12,459 nt of DNA, from NCBI GenBank assembly GCA_014523625.1, contig JAATVP010000071.1, positions 1 through 12,459 of the forward strand, read 5' to 3'. This document shows, piece by piece, positions 1-6,063 of the stretch; position 1 is the first letter of the stretch, and each line of letters begins with the position of its first letter. Source of the stretch: Nitrososphaerales archaeon TH5896. GTDB lineage: Archaea > Thermoproteota > Nitrososphaeria > Nitrososphaerales > Nitrososphaeraceae. A program made the position numbers and the translations under genes. Below the pieces are notes generated by a model. That model was not told the DNA's origin and did no database searches. It was given only the letters and a program-made list of their open reading frames with translations.

Positions 1-314
1 ACGTTTAGAAACTCTTGTCCAGTTCTTCAAGTACTTGAATAATCTAACATAGAACCTAAGGATTACTTAAAAGAAAATTTCTTGATACGGGTAACGAAAG
101 TCTCGGAAAGGAGTATTTGGTACGAATAAATAATCGATATCATATTTTTAAGTATTAATCATTGAAATGCAAAATAACCTAAAAATCCTCTTGGTACTCT
201 ATATAATATCAAAACCTGGGAAATCAGGGTAACCCCTTGGATCACCAAGAGTTTAGAGAAGACCTTCAAAAGATTTCACCCAGAGGGGGAGTTAAAACAT
301 AAACTCAATGTTAT
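1..314. other. Intergenic leader upstream of the 315-2628 cluster
   Basis: No convincing gene is visible. A plus-strand frame is open from base 2 to a TAG at 49-51 (16 residues) and could be the end of a gene outside the window, but this cannot be tested here. The rest is A+T-rich. It holds a TATA-like element near 198-209, an inverted octamer pair (188-195 and 244-251), a short hairpin (236-249) and a purine run (gaggggga, about 283-290) in front of the first gene. Confidence 0.5.
188..251 (+). promoter_or_regulatory. Candidate promoter with inverted octamers around a TATA-like element
   Basis: CTCTTGGT (188-195) is perfectly complementary to ACCAAGAG (244-251). A TATA-like run (tctatataatatc, 198-210) lies between them, which would put a transcription start near 226-235. 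The right arm also forms its own small hairpin with CTTGG at 236-240 (loop atca). An operator flanking the core promoter is one reading; chance is the alternative. Confidence 0.3.
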
Positions 315-596
315 ATGGTGATGAGTAAAATGAATATTCAAACAGAAGGGGCCCCACTTTCTAATATTGAAGAACAGAAACGTAATTCAAAAATTATGAT
401 AGCTAAAATAAGTGAATGCCTATCCTTACATGAGCAGTGTTCTGGAACTTATATTGATACTGTAACTGGAGATTATGTAATTCGATGTTCGTGTAGTTGC
501 CATAAACTCGAGAAATCGAACGCGGGCATATCATGTATTGATAATACGTTTAGAAATGAAACGTCCAAACAAATTTCAAAGAGGGGGACGAAATGA
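315..596 (+). CDS. Small Cys/His-rich putative zinc-binding protein (93 aa)
   Basis: I do not recognise a named family. A compact Cys/His block sits at residues 35-63: C35, H39, C42, then C58-x-C60-x-C62-H63, with the intervening stretch reading GTYIDTVTGDYVIR. That spacing suggests one metal site, probably zinc, in a beta-hairpin knuckle. The tail is basic and polar. There is no signal peptide or membrane segment, so it should be cytoplasmic. In-frame ATGs at 315, 321 and 330 are all possible starts; the first is used. Its stop overlaps the next start by four bases (ATGA, 593-596), which argues for translational coupling. A role as partner or metal-dependent regulator for the downstream genes is inference only. 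Confidence 0.7.
   Translation: MVMSKMNIQTEGAPLSNIEEQKRNSKIMIAKISECLSLHEQCSGTYIDTVTGDYVIRCSCSCHKLEKSNAGISCIDNTFRNETSKQISKRGTK
581..587 (+). promoter_or_regulatory. Shine-Dalgarno-like site for the 593 gene
   Basis: The purine run gaggggg sits 5 nt before the ATG at 593, inside the end of the preceding gene. It supports the internal, coupled start. Most other genes here look leaderless and have no such site. Confidence 0.5.
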
Positions 597-1297
597 GTGG
601 TAATGCATCAGGTATAGAAATGGAAGATGAATTCGGCAATCAAGAACATAATCTTCATACATGCAAAGGATATGTTCAGCCAGAAACCTTGCCATTAAAT
701 CAATCGACTATTAAACGAGCACATTATGCTGGTATAGGGACATCATTATTGAACTTCTCCGAAGGCTTTTTGGCAGGCATAAATCAGATGCAAATAAAGG
801 AAAATACGTATGATGAATTAGCTAGGATCGTAGATCTACTCAAAGATTTAGCTTTTCCTTTACTAAAAAATTATGGTGCGCCAAATGTTGTGATAGGAAG
901 TTTTGTGTCTTCAGATACAAGTCTTGAAAATGTAATATACCTTTCCAGTATGCACAGTGGAATAATAATTGTGACCGCGGATGAAAACGGCCAACCAATA
1001 GTTAGTGATACGAATTCCCAAGAAATATGGCGCTACTTAAATGAGCCTTCTAAAATTGTAGAAAATATAGTGTCTACGCTGATTGCTGTTGCTGAGAGGC
1101 ACAAAAGGATAAAAGACGATTCAGAATATCCCAGAAGATTAGAGATCTTTCCCAACGAATTGAATGAGAAAGCTATCAATTTTTCTTGCTTGATATTGTC
1201 CTATTCAAGTGATATGAAATTGATAAATTATTGGATAGAGAGGTTAAACTTAACCAGTATAGGATTAGGCAGAGGATTTTCTCAATCAAATGGATAA
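593..1297 (+). CDS. Conserved-looking hypothetical protein, 234 aa
   Basis: The function is not recognised. The N-terminal ~45 residues are polar and acidic. From about residue 65 there is a helical segment (MQIKENTYDELARIVDLLKD). Residues ~85-135 alternate hydrophobic strands and turns (VVIGSF, IIIVTADENGQPIV), as in a small alpha/beta or sensor-like fold. The C-terminal third is helical and mixed-charge. No Cys motif, signal peptide or transmembrane segment is visible. Translation is well supported: gaggggg at 581-587 lies five bases before the ATG, and the gene overlaps its upstream neighbour by 4 nt. The next gene starts 68 nt downstream, so the cluster is probably co-transcribed. Confidence 0.75.
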   Translation: MSGNASGIEMEDEFGNQEHNLHTCKGYVQPETLPLNQSTIKRAHYAGIGTSLLNFSEGFLAGINQMQIKENTYDELARIVDLLKDLAFPLLKNYGAPNVVIGSFVSSDTSLENVIYLSSMHSGIIIVTADENGQPIVSDTNSQEIWRYLNEPSKIVENIVSTLIAVAERHKRIKDDSEYPRRLEIFPNELNEKAINFSCLILSYSSDMKLINYWIERLNLTSIGLGRGFSQSNG

Positions 1298-1365
1298 TGA
1301 CACCCCAGTGACAATGACAGGTTACTATGCATCCATATTGGAAATTTTGAAATTCTGATACAGCT

Positions 1366-2382
1366 TTGAGCGATCTGACAGACGCAATGATAATACACAT
1401 CCATCACTTAGTTCATGAGGAACAAAGACCATTCTCGTATCTTGACTTCATGAAATTTGAAGTTGAAGGACGTGAGTTTAAGATGACACATGGTACTTTT
1501 CGAAATAATGTTTCGAGTTTAATGAAAGAAGGACTAGTTGAAGTTTCGTATAAGTCTAGCATTACATTCTACACTTTAAGGGGAGTAAAATTTGATAAAG
1601 CTAGCAGAATTACAATGACAAGTAACCATACGGTGGTAGCTGGCTCTCCTATATCAGTATCGCCAGCAGAACCATCGCCCGTATTTATTTCATCTAATCC
1701 ATTATACAGGATTCTCAAGGATCTTCCATTAGACCAGAGCTCGGTCCATGACATCCACTTGAGATTTGCAAGTCCACAAAGCTATGCTATCATATATTCG
1801 TCTATTTCCAAAAGGAGCTTTGATTCCAACTATACAATAAATTCTAGAAGCAAGGACATATTGTTGCCAGCTTGGAAGATAAGAGATCTACTGGTCAAAG
1901 CAACTATTCATAGGACTGATACTGTAAGCATCATGATAGGGTGTTCGCTTAATCCAATATCACTTGATTTCAAAGGCATCATTCGGTTGACGAATGCATT
2001 ATCCATCGTTGAAGAAAGAATATCTAGACTAGTTGAAGGATGCCGCAAATCCCATGATTTTGATGTGATCGATGCGAATGTAAACTTTGATAGTTATTCA
2101 CTTGGTCGACGCAGTTACAATAACATAATTCTTCCATTTTCGGGATGGACTGTGACTATGTGGCATTTTGGTGCTGATGCTTCTGTAGAATATACTGGTG
2201 AAAGATTCTCTGCAACTTGGGGGATTGCACAAGATGCAATAATTCGCATCTACACCAAAACAATGAAAGATCATAAGGCAAGAATAAGGTTGGAAAGGCA
2301 AGAATATCCCAGGACTACCCTAGCGCTTGCTCTTGAACAGAAGATCAATCATAACTACAACCAGTGGTCTGGAGGCAAATAG
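1366..2382 (+). CDS. Winged-helix DNA-binding protein with C-terminal domain of unknown function (338 aa)
   Basis: Residues ~7-75 read as a winged helix-turn-helix: helix HIHHLVHEE, then SYLDFMKFEVEG, a likely recognition helix at 40-54 (MTHGTFRNNVSSLMKEG), and a wing ending FYTLRGVKF at 68-76. A Ser/Pro/Thr-rich linker (~83-110) leads to a large C-terminal domain (~115-338) with motifs VHDIHLRF, RTDTVSIMIGCSLNPI, RLTNALSIVEERISRLVEG and WTVTMWHFGADASVEYTGERF. My impression is that proteins with this N-terminal module occur in several copies in Nitrososphaeria genomes, but no function is assigned. The start is a TTG; an in-frame ATG seven codons later (1387) is an alternative, and no clear ribosome site favours either. 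It lies 68 nt after the 234-aa gene and 6 nt before the acidic gene at 2389, consistent with a regulatory member of the cluster. Confidence 0.8.
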   Translation: MSDLTDAMIIHIHHLVHEEQRPFSYLDFMKFEVEGREFKMTHGTFRNNVSSLMKEGLVEVSYKSSITFYTLRGVKFDKASRITMTSNHTVVAGSPISVSPAEPSPVFISSNPLYRILKDLPLDQSSVHDIHLRFASPQSYAIIYSSISKRSFDSNYTINSRSKDILLPAWKIRDLLVKATIHRTDTVSIMIGCSLNPISLDFKGIIRLTNALSIVEERISRLVEGCRKSHDFDVIDANVNFDSYSLGRRSYNNIILPFSGWTVTMWHFGADASVEYTGERFSATWGIAQDAIIRIYTKTMKDHKARIRLERQEYPRTTLALALEQKINHNYNQWSGGK

Positions 2383-2388
2383 AAGTCC

Positions 2389-2628
2389 ATGCATTATAGG
2401 ACTCGTGATTCTCCAGAAGAGAACAATGCCGAGAGTATATCAGAACAAGAACAAGAAACAAACCTGAAGCAACTTGCAAGTGAAAAGAAGCCTTTACCTG
2501 AAAACATATCCAAATTCATTCAGAAGGCACAAGACGAGCTCAAGGAATATGAAGAACGTAGCGATATATATATCGCTACCAATATTGCGTATATAGATAA
2601 TAGGGTGGAAGACAACCAGGAGAATTAA
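2389..2628 (+). CDS. Small acidic helical protein, 79 aa
   Basis: The family is not recognised. The protein is highly charged and Glu/Gln/Asn-rich, with a predicted helix around residues 40-60 (ENISKFIQKAQDELKEYEER) and no hydrophobic core typical of an enzyme. It starts six bases after the winged-helix gene, with ggagg at 2371-2375, 13 nt before the ATG, so it is almost certainly expressed with it. Its size, charge and position suggest an accessory or antagonist peptide for the DNA-binding neighbour, which is inference. Near its 3' end the codons form a perfect 22-bp palindrome (2558-2579). Confidence 0.65.
   Translation: MHYRTRDSPEENNAESISEQEQETNLKQLASEKKPLPENISKFIQKAQDELKEYEERSDIYIATNIAYIDNRVEDNQEN
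2558..2579. repeat. Perfect 22-bp palindrome inside the 3' part of the acidic gene
   Basis: The half-site GTAGCGATATA is followed at once by its exact reverse complement, with no loop and the centre between 2568 and 2569. It encodes part of the segment RSDIYIATN. A hairpin or cruciform in DNA, a dimeric-protein binding site, or a processing hairpin near the end of the operon are all possible. Confidence 0.85.
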
Positions 2629-2665
2629 GCTATGAACCTGGCTGCCTACACCATTGTGTATGTCT

Positions 2666-2693
2666 AGACGATGTTTACTGAGGACAGTCGTCT
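2666..2693. repeat. Inverted repeat in the convergent intergenic region
   Basis: AGACGA (2666-2671) and TCGTCT (2688-2693) are separated by 16 nt, about 40 nt after the stop of the acidic gene. It could form a weak stem near the end of the operon transcript. No clear T-tract follows, so terminator function is unproven. Confidence 0.3.
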
Positions 2694-2813
2694 GCAGGTG
2701 CTAGAACAACTGCCTGACCATGTTTACACAACATATTATAAAAAATGATTTAAGTTATTGAATGAGGAGAGCAGAAAAATAAAATAAAATGGATTGTATC
2801 TTTTCAGGTCTAA

Positions 2814-3071
2814 CTAGTTCGAATCGTCTTCTCCGTCACTGCCGTCTTCTCCGTCACCGTCGTCGCTTCCATCACCATCATCACCGTCGTCGCTTCCACC
2901 GTCACCTGTGGTTCCAGCAGCCGGCATACTCATGTTTCCACCCGTCATGTTTCCACCCGTCATGTTTCCACCCGTCATATTCGACTGTGCATAAATAGTG
3001 GATGCTAGTCCAGTCACCAATACCGACGCAACGATTGCGACGCCAATGGCTACAAATATTTGACTTTTCAT
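2814..3071 (-). CDS. Secreted NMTGG-repeat protein with Asp/Gly-rich acidic tail (85 aa)
   Basis: The signal peptide MKSQIFVAIGVAIVASVLVT... ends at IYA-QS near residue 28. Three exact NMTGG pentapeptides and an NMS follow, each an N-glycosylation sequon, then a short linker and a C-terminal half made almost entirely of Asp, Gly, Ser and Glu. The mature protein is therefore a small, disordered, probably glycosylated and very acidic exopeptide. I chose the Met at 3071 rather than an in-frame ATG at 3104 because a TATA element lies ~26 nt upstream of 3071 and the longer version only adds a poor N-terminus. It may bind cations at the cell surface, which is inference from composition. Confidence 0.75.
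   Translation of the reverse strand: MKSQIFVAIGVAIVASVLVTGLASTIYAQSNMTGGNMTGGNMTGGNMSMPAAGTTGDGGSDDGDDGDGSDDGDGEDGSDGEDDSN
2931..2975. repeat. 15-bp tandem repeat, three perfect copies
   Basis: The unit catgtttccacccgt occurs at 2931-2945, 2946-2960 and 2961-2975 and encodes NMTGG on the minus strand. The copies are identical at the DNA level, so the array is recent or being homogenised, and its copy number may vary between strains. Confidence 0.95.
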
Positions 3072-3092
3072 CGAATTGGCAATTAACTTTAT

Positions 3093-3101
3093 GATATATA
3101 A
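3093..3101 (-). promoter_or_regulatory. TATA box for the NMTGG-repeat gene
   Basis: The minus strand reads GTTATATATCAT here, centred about 26 nt before the ATG at 3071, the spacing expected for a leaderless archaeal transcript. This is the main reason for the chosen start. Confidence 0.6.
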
Positions 3102-3158
3102 CATTTTTACGGCATACCGGCTAGAAGAAAGTCTCTATAGCCTAAATTTTATTGTGTA

Positions 3159-3287
3159 CTTGAAGCTAAACAAGATGGGCTATGTGTATCATGCCGTGGG
3201 CGTATAACACGTGATCATGCTGTCGTAAGTACGGGAAAACCAAGACATTATTATCATAAGCACTGCAGACACGACTCGAGTGCATAA
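3159..3287 (+). CDS. Zinc-finger microprotein, copy 1 (~42 aa, start codon unclear)
   Basis: The reading frame encodes ...GLCVSCRGRITRDHAVVS... and ...PRHYYHKHC..., giving C-x2-C-x20-H-x2-C, a plausible four-ligand zinc knuckle similar in layout to PARP/LIM-like CxxC...HxxC fingers. A second copy at 6708-6839 has the same frame and motif. Between the copies most differences fall in third codon positions (the R, G, I, T and A codons vary) while the residues stay, a sign of selection on protein. The frame is open from 3141, after a TAG at 3138-3140, but contains no ATG, GTG or TTG before the first Cys. The listed start (CTT) is only the position where similarity to copy 2 begins. Non-canonical initiation or loss of the true start are both possible. 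Confidence 0.5.
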   Translation, partial: LEAKQDGLCVSCRGRITRDHAVVSTGKPRHYYHKHCRHDSSA

Positions 3288-3350
3288 TTGATGTCTATAC
3301 ACTTGTCAACAATCTATAACCTACATAAATGGATTATTGGTTAGCTTCTG

Positions 3351-3358
3351 TTTATATC
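3351..3358 (+). promoter_or_regulatory. TATA-like element for the 3386 gene
   Basis: tttatatc lies ~32 nt before the ATG at 3386. No purine-rich ribosome site is present between them, consistent with leaderless or near-leaderless transcription. Confidence 0.45.
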
Positions 3359-3385
3359 GTCATTAGAATATATCAATAATATAAG

Positions 3386-4009
3386 ATGAATAAATTTGTG
3401 AATAGGAGGACGGTTATCGCAGGTTTTCTGGCATTAACTAGTTTATTGGCATTTATTTATCTCTCATCCTCTTCAGAAGTAGAACTGCTTGCCCAACCAC
3501 AGCAGGGTACAATTTCTATAGCGCAAGCCACTGCTCTCCCTCTAGTTAATTCGGAGGGAAATCAAGTAAAACTGATATTAAATTACAGCTTGGGAAATGA
3601 ATTACTTGTAGGCGAGAGATTAAATGCAGTTATGGGTATTTACGATCGCCTAAATGGTTCATTGATAAAATTATCATCATTTCCAAATGGGATTATCCTA
3701 AACAATACAGAGGGTACAATACAGATGACAAGCACATTAACTGATCCTAAAATACAGAACATATCAACTATTGTAACACTCACCAATGCTGAAAAGTTTG
3801 AAAAATACTCTAATGATGTTAGGACGGATCTTGATCTTGAAGCAATATTACCTACTTCCCTGCCAGTACCGACATTAAATGAGACTTCGCTGCCACCGTC
3901 ACCGACGCTACCACCACCTCTGCCATCGCCACCAGTTTTGACAGAGAACAATGAAGAAGACCCAGAAGATGACTCTTCTGATGACGATTCTAATTCAGAT
4001 GAAGAATAA
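3386..4009 (+). CDS. Membrane-anchored or secreted protein with Pro-rich stalk and acidic tail (207 aa)
   Basis: A basic N-terminus (NKFVNRR) precedes one hydrophobic segment at residues ~9-27, which can act as a signal peptide or uncleaved anchor. Residues ~40-150 form a beta-rich extracellular domain (QVKLILNYSLGNELLVGERLNAVMGIYD) with several NxS/T sequons. A proline-rich stretch follows (~155-185, PSPTLPPPLPSPP), then an Asp/Glu/Ser tail to the end. The order of anchor, globular domain, Pro spacer and acidic tail suggests a surface protein. The family is not recognised. Related tails occur on the proteins at 2814 and 10441 and on the dehydrogenase remnant at 9792. Confidence 0.75.
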   Translation: MNKFVNRRTVIAGFLALTSLLAFIYLSSSSEVELLAQPQQGTISIAQATALPLVNSEGNQVKLILNYSLGNELLVGERLNAVMGIYDRLNGSLIKLSSFPNGIILNNTEGTIQMTSTLTDPKIQNISTIVTLTNAEKFEKYSNDVRTDLDLEAILPTSLPVPTLNETSLPPSPTLPPPLPSPPVLTENNEEDPEDDSSDDDSNSDEE

Positions 4010-4351
4010 ATATTATCTCAAATGAGGTGGGTTACAAAATGTCCCTAGTGTCCCTAGTGACCAATTACTATCTATCCCCGTAATAACTAGATCAAATTGT
4101 ATAATATAGCATAGTAGAAGTTCATATTCTGACAGCTATAAAATAGCGGCAGCATTTTGCACCTGGTTAATTATTGAAAAAATATGATATAAATCTGAAT
4201 TAATCAAAATAAGATTTGTATCCAATTAGCTGCTTTGGAGAAAAACTGATTAACTTACAACAACCAGGACTGACTGTTTCTCAGATTCTGCGTGTTTATG
4301 GAAAGCAATTTACACAGATTACCGGATGGTATACTGATTAGATTACACAGA
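4010..4351. other. Convergent intergenic region with short direct repeats
   Basis: No standard gene is visible. Features are a 9-bp tandem duplication gtccctagt (4041-4058), a 16-bp direct repeat (4310-4325 and 4343-4358), and a plus-strand frame from about 4216 to a TAG at 4336-4338 that reads like protein (IINLQQPGLTVSQILRVYG-type sequence) but lacks an ATG. That frame may be a gene relic. Confidence 0.4.
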
Positions 4352-4358
4352 TTACTGG
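4310..4358. repeat. 16-bp direct repeat, two copies 33 bp apart
   Basis: ttacacagattacYgg occurs at 4310-4325 and 4343-4358, differing only at Y (c, then t). Both copies fall in the same plus-strand frame and read TQITG, with a TAG between them. The second copy overlaps the end of the minus-strand zinc-finger gene. Confidence 0.8.
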
Positions 4359-4621
4359 TTTTGCATGTAATAGTGGGTATTGATATAATTATTGTTTATA
4401 ACTAATAGGGAAGACATTGGCTCTTCTATTAGTTTTTGTTTGTCTTGTAAATATATATTATCATAACTTAGAGTCGAAGCATTATGACAATAAGCATGAA
4501 TTCTTTCAACTGTATTCATAGAACACGATGAACATGTGAAGCATAACACATCATTGCATACATCACAGTACGAATGGGGTATAAGAGTTGCGCCGCATCT
4601 TACGCAGACAGTTGAACCCAT
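4352..4621 (-). CDS. Small cysteine-rich zinc-finger protein (89 aa)
   Basis: The N-terminal half is packed with metal ligands: C6-x2-C9, H16-x2-C19-x2-C22, C27-x2-C30-x2-C33 and H42-x2-C45-H46. This is enough for two zinc sites in a cross-brace or double zinc-ribbon arrangement, reminiscent of B-box/RING-like modules, though I cannot assign one. The C-terminal half is polar and Asn/Tyr-rich with no fold signature. There is no signal peptide. A TATA-like run (minus strand, ~4645-4655) lies ~28 nt before the ATG. A nucleic-acid or protein-binding adaptor role is inferred from the ligand pattern only. Confidence 0.75.
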   Translation of the reverse strand: MGSTVCVRCGATLIPHSYCDVCNDVLCFTCSSCSMNTVERIHAYCHNASTLSYDNIYLQDKQKLIEEPMSSLLVINNNYINTHYYMQNQ

Positions 4622-4741
4622 AGTCGCGCTATCAGCTATCAGATCCTTTATGTATTCAGGAACAAAGTTATATGAGTAGTTTACTCCAAGATTTTTGCAT
4701 TTCTATATAAGGTCTCATTATATTGTATGGTTGTAGAAGAG

Positions 4742-4897
4742 TTAATCATCATCATCATTATCATCATCATCTGATTCAATCTCTAATTCTTTGATGTTAA
4801 ATCCCTGTTCTTTTGCAGAATTAACTACCTGTGTAACTTTTTGCAGGATCTCAGACACATCAGTCAATTCAGTAGTGAATTCAATTTCTATTTCCAT
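4742..4897 (-). CDS. Small acidic protein, 51 aa, with poly-Asp C-terminus
   Basis: The frame begins MEIEIEFTTELTDVSEILQK, continues through one amphipathic helix (to ~residue 33) and a strand-like NIKELEIE, and ends in an almost pure Asp run (SDDDDNDDDD). The alternating strand-helix-strand layout suggests a tiny folded domain. A TATA-like taatata (4922-4928, minus-strand TATATTA) is ~28 nt before the ATG, supporting expression as a leaderless gene. There is no signal peptide, so unlike the other acidic-tailed proteins here it should be cytoplasmic. The family is not recognised. Confidence 0.65.
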   Translation of the reverse strand: MEIEIEFTTELTDVSEILQKVTQVVNSAKEQGFNIKELEIESDDDDNDDDD

Positions 4898-5089
4898 AGC
4901 GAGTGTTATTTGATTCGTATCTAATATAGCTAAACTATAGTAACGTAGTAGACATATGTGGCCGCTGTAAGAGATAAAGCATTCATTGTATTATAAAGAC
5001 AATATTAATTGGTTTCTAGGCTGGAGACGTCTAGGTTAGAAGTATGCTTATCACAGTTGATTCTTCATACATTTCTTTTGCTATCTCAT

Positions 5090-5216
5090 TTGTTTTGAAA
5101 ATAGCCAAGATAGCTATTATATCATTTTCTATAAAGCTCTTTTAAGAGATGCTTGTTTTGAAAATAGCCAAGATAGCTATTATATCATTTTCTATAAAGC
5201 TCTTTTAAGAGATGCT
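5090..5216. repeat. 63-bp perfect tandem duplication
   Basis: Two identical 63-bp units occupy 5090-5152 and 5153-5215, with the match running one base further (5216). Each unit contains an inverted repeat AATAGC...GCTATT around caagata, and CTCTTTTAAGAG. The perfect identity implies a recent duplication. With only two units and no spacer it is not a CRISPR array. Confidence 0.95.
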
Positions 5217-5233
5217 ATGTAAATGCTATGTAA
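5212..5233. repeat. 11-bp tandem duplication
   Basis: atgctatgtaa occurs twice head to tail (5212-5222, 5223-5233), starting within the end of the 63-bp repeat. Probably replication slippage. Confidence 0.85.
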
Positions 5234-5313
5234 TCTATATCATAACAATATCCATATAGTCTTTATGAACTATATAGTAGCAAATTAATTATTAGATCCA
5301 TCTTATATATTCA

Positions 5314-5547
5314 ATGAGACGGTACGTCTATTCTACAGTCAACGATAGGGTTCAAGTGTTAGATATTGCAGAGGGTTTAAAACAGTTATTAACAAATGCT
5401 GGTTTTACAATTGAATTGATAGTCAGACTAGATTATCAAGACATATCAGAAATGTTGAATATAGATCCATATGTTGGAAAATTAATCGTTGAAGCTGCAC
5501 AGAATGTAATGCAAGAAAGAAACCAGACTGAAATACTAAGCAGTTGA
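5314..5547 (+). CDS. Stand-alone helix-hairpin-helix protein (77 aa)
   Basis: Residues ~20-66 resemble the N-terminal HhH domain of RadA/Rad51: a helix GLKQLLTNAGFTIELIVRLDY, then QDISEMLNIDPYVGKLIVEAAQNV. These match the family pattern of 'L...G..t...i......l.ei.gi....a.kiieaA'. That domain binds DNA backbone non-specifically or mediates protein contacts. Here it stands alone without a RecA ATPase core. The first ~18 residues form a short strand-rich cap. No signal peptide is seen. Upstream TATA-like sequence at ~5269-5277 would start transcription close to the ATG. A DNA-binding accessory role is inferred from the fold; lone HhH domains can also be interaction modules. Confidence 0.75.
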   Translation: MRRYVYSTVNDRVQVLDIAEGLKQLLTNAGFTIELIVRLDYQDISEMLNIDPYVGKLIVEAAQNVMQERNQTEILSS

Positions 5548-5699
5548 TATCAAACAAGAACTGAAGATACGTATCTCTGACAGAACAATTACATTGTAAA
5601 CTACACAGAAAAGTCAATGGATTGATAAATAACATAGTTGGACTATGCCATACACAAAAATATTGTTACTATTATTAGGAATTCAGCGACTTAGATTAA

Positions 5700-5984
5700 T
5701 TAAATCTCAAATTCTTTCAAAGACTTTTCTGATAGATTGAAATAAACTTCATTATCACCATAACGATTTACTTTTGTCTTGGGGATTAAATATTCATGTT
5801 CTTTTTTATTTTTACCATCTATTATAATCAAATTATCTTTATATTCTGCAAATACTTTTCCGAATTCTCGGTCTTGTATAGTACTTTTATTATCTTTATT
5901 ATAATTTATAACCGCAGAAGCTCTGTTAGACGCATAATAACTTCCCAAAGAATCATTGATATTCTTTGATTTGCTATTTCTCAT
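5700..5984 (-). CDS. PRC-barrel-like small protein (94 aa)
   Basis: A polar Asn/Ser-rich N-terminal tail (~1-38) precedes a small beta-domain at ~41-94: GKVFAEYKDNLIIIDGKNKKEHEYLIPKTKVNRY..., then NEVYFNLSEKSLKEFEI. The 'GKVF...D.LII...YLIPK..V....NEVYFN' pattern is typical of PRC-barrel/DUF2171-like domains (strand G-x-V, LIPK edge strand, terminal acidic helix). Such domains occur in many copies in Nitrososphaeria and are often stress- or RNA-associated, though no single function is fixed. A TATA-like run at 6004-6012 lies ~24 nt before the ATG, so the gene looks leaderless. It probably has no operon partner. Confidence 0.75.
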   Translation of the reverse strand: MRNSKSKNINDSLGSYYASNRASAVINYNKDNKSTIQDREFGKVFAEYKDNLIIIDGKNKKEHEYLIPKTKVNRYGDNEVYFNLSEKSLKEFEI

Positions 5985-6003
5985 CGTAAAACTTGTTCTT
6001 GAA

Positions 6004-6012
6004 AATATATAT
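6004..6012 (-). promoter_or_regulatory. TATA box for the PRC-barrel-like gene
   Basis: The minus strand reads ATATATATT here, centred about 24 nt before the ATG at 5984. This is typical spacing for an archaeal leaderless promoter. Confidence 0.5.
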
Positions 6013-6063
6013 CATTATGTTATATAACTTCTATTTGAATCGTACATTAAATTGTGGCACACA

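Larger units (their letters stand above)
4898..5313. other. Repeat-bearing intergenic region
   Basis: No gene can be supported on either strand. It contains the promoter of the 51-aa gene, the 63-bp tandem duplication (5090-5216), an 11-bp tandem duplication (5212-5233), and a TATA-like actatatag near 5269-5277 suitable for the HhH gene at 5314. Confidence 0.6.

Noticed and set aside
1..51. C-terminal end of an upstream gene (RLETLVQFFKYLNN-like frame)
   Set aside because: Only 16 codons are visible and another frame is equally open; it cannot be supported without flanking sequence.
1176..1400. Minus-strand frame over the end of the 234-aa gene
   Set aside because: It overlaps two better-supported plus-strand genes and has no recognisable motif.
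2814..2830. tRNA T-loop-like gttcgaatc
   Set aside because: No matching acceptor, D or anticodon stems; it lies in the end of a coding region.
2789..2998. Plus-strand His/Arg-rich frame
   Set aside because: It is the antisense shadow of the Asp-rich and NMTGG-repeat gene; its repeats are explained by that gene.
3640..3951. Minus-strand Gly/Ser/Val-rich frame
   Set aside because: Shadow of the Pro-rich secreted protein on the plus strand.
5090..5216. CRISPR-like repeat
   Set aside because: Two adjacent 63-bp units with no spacers and no cas gene; simple tandem duplication.
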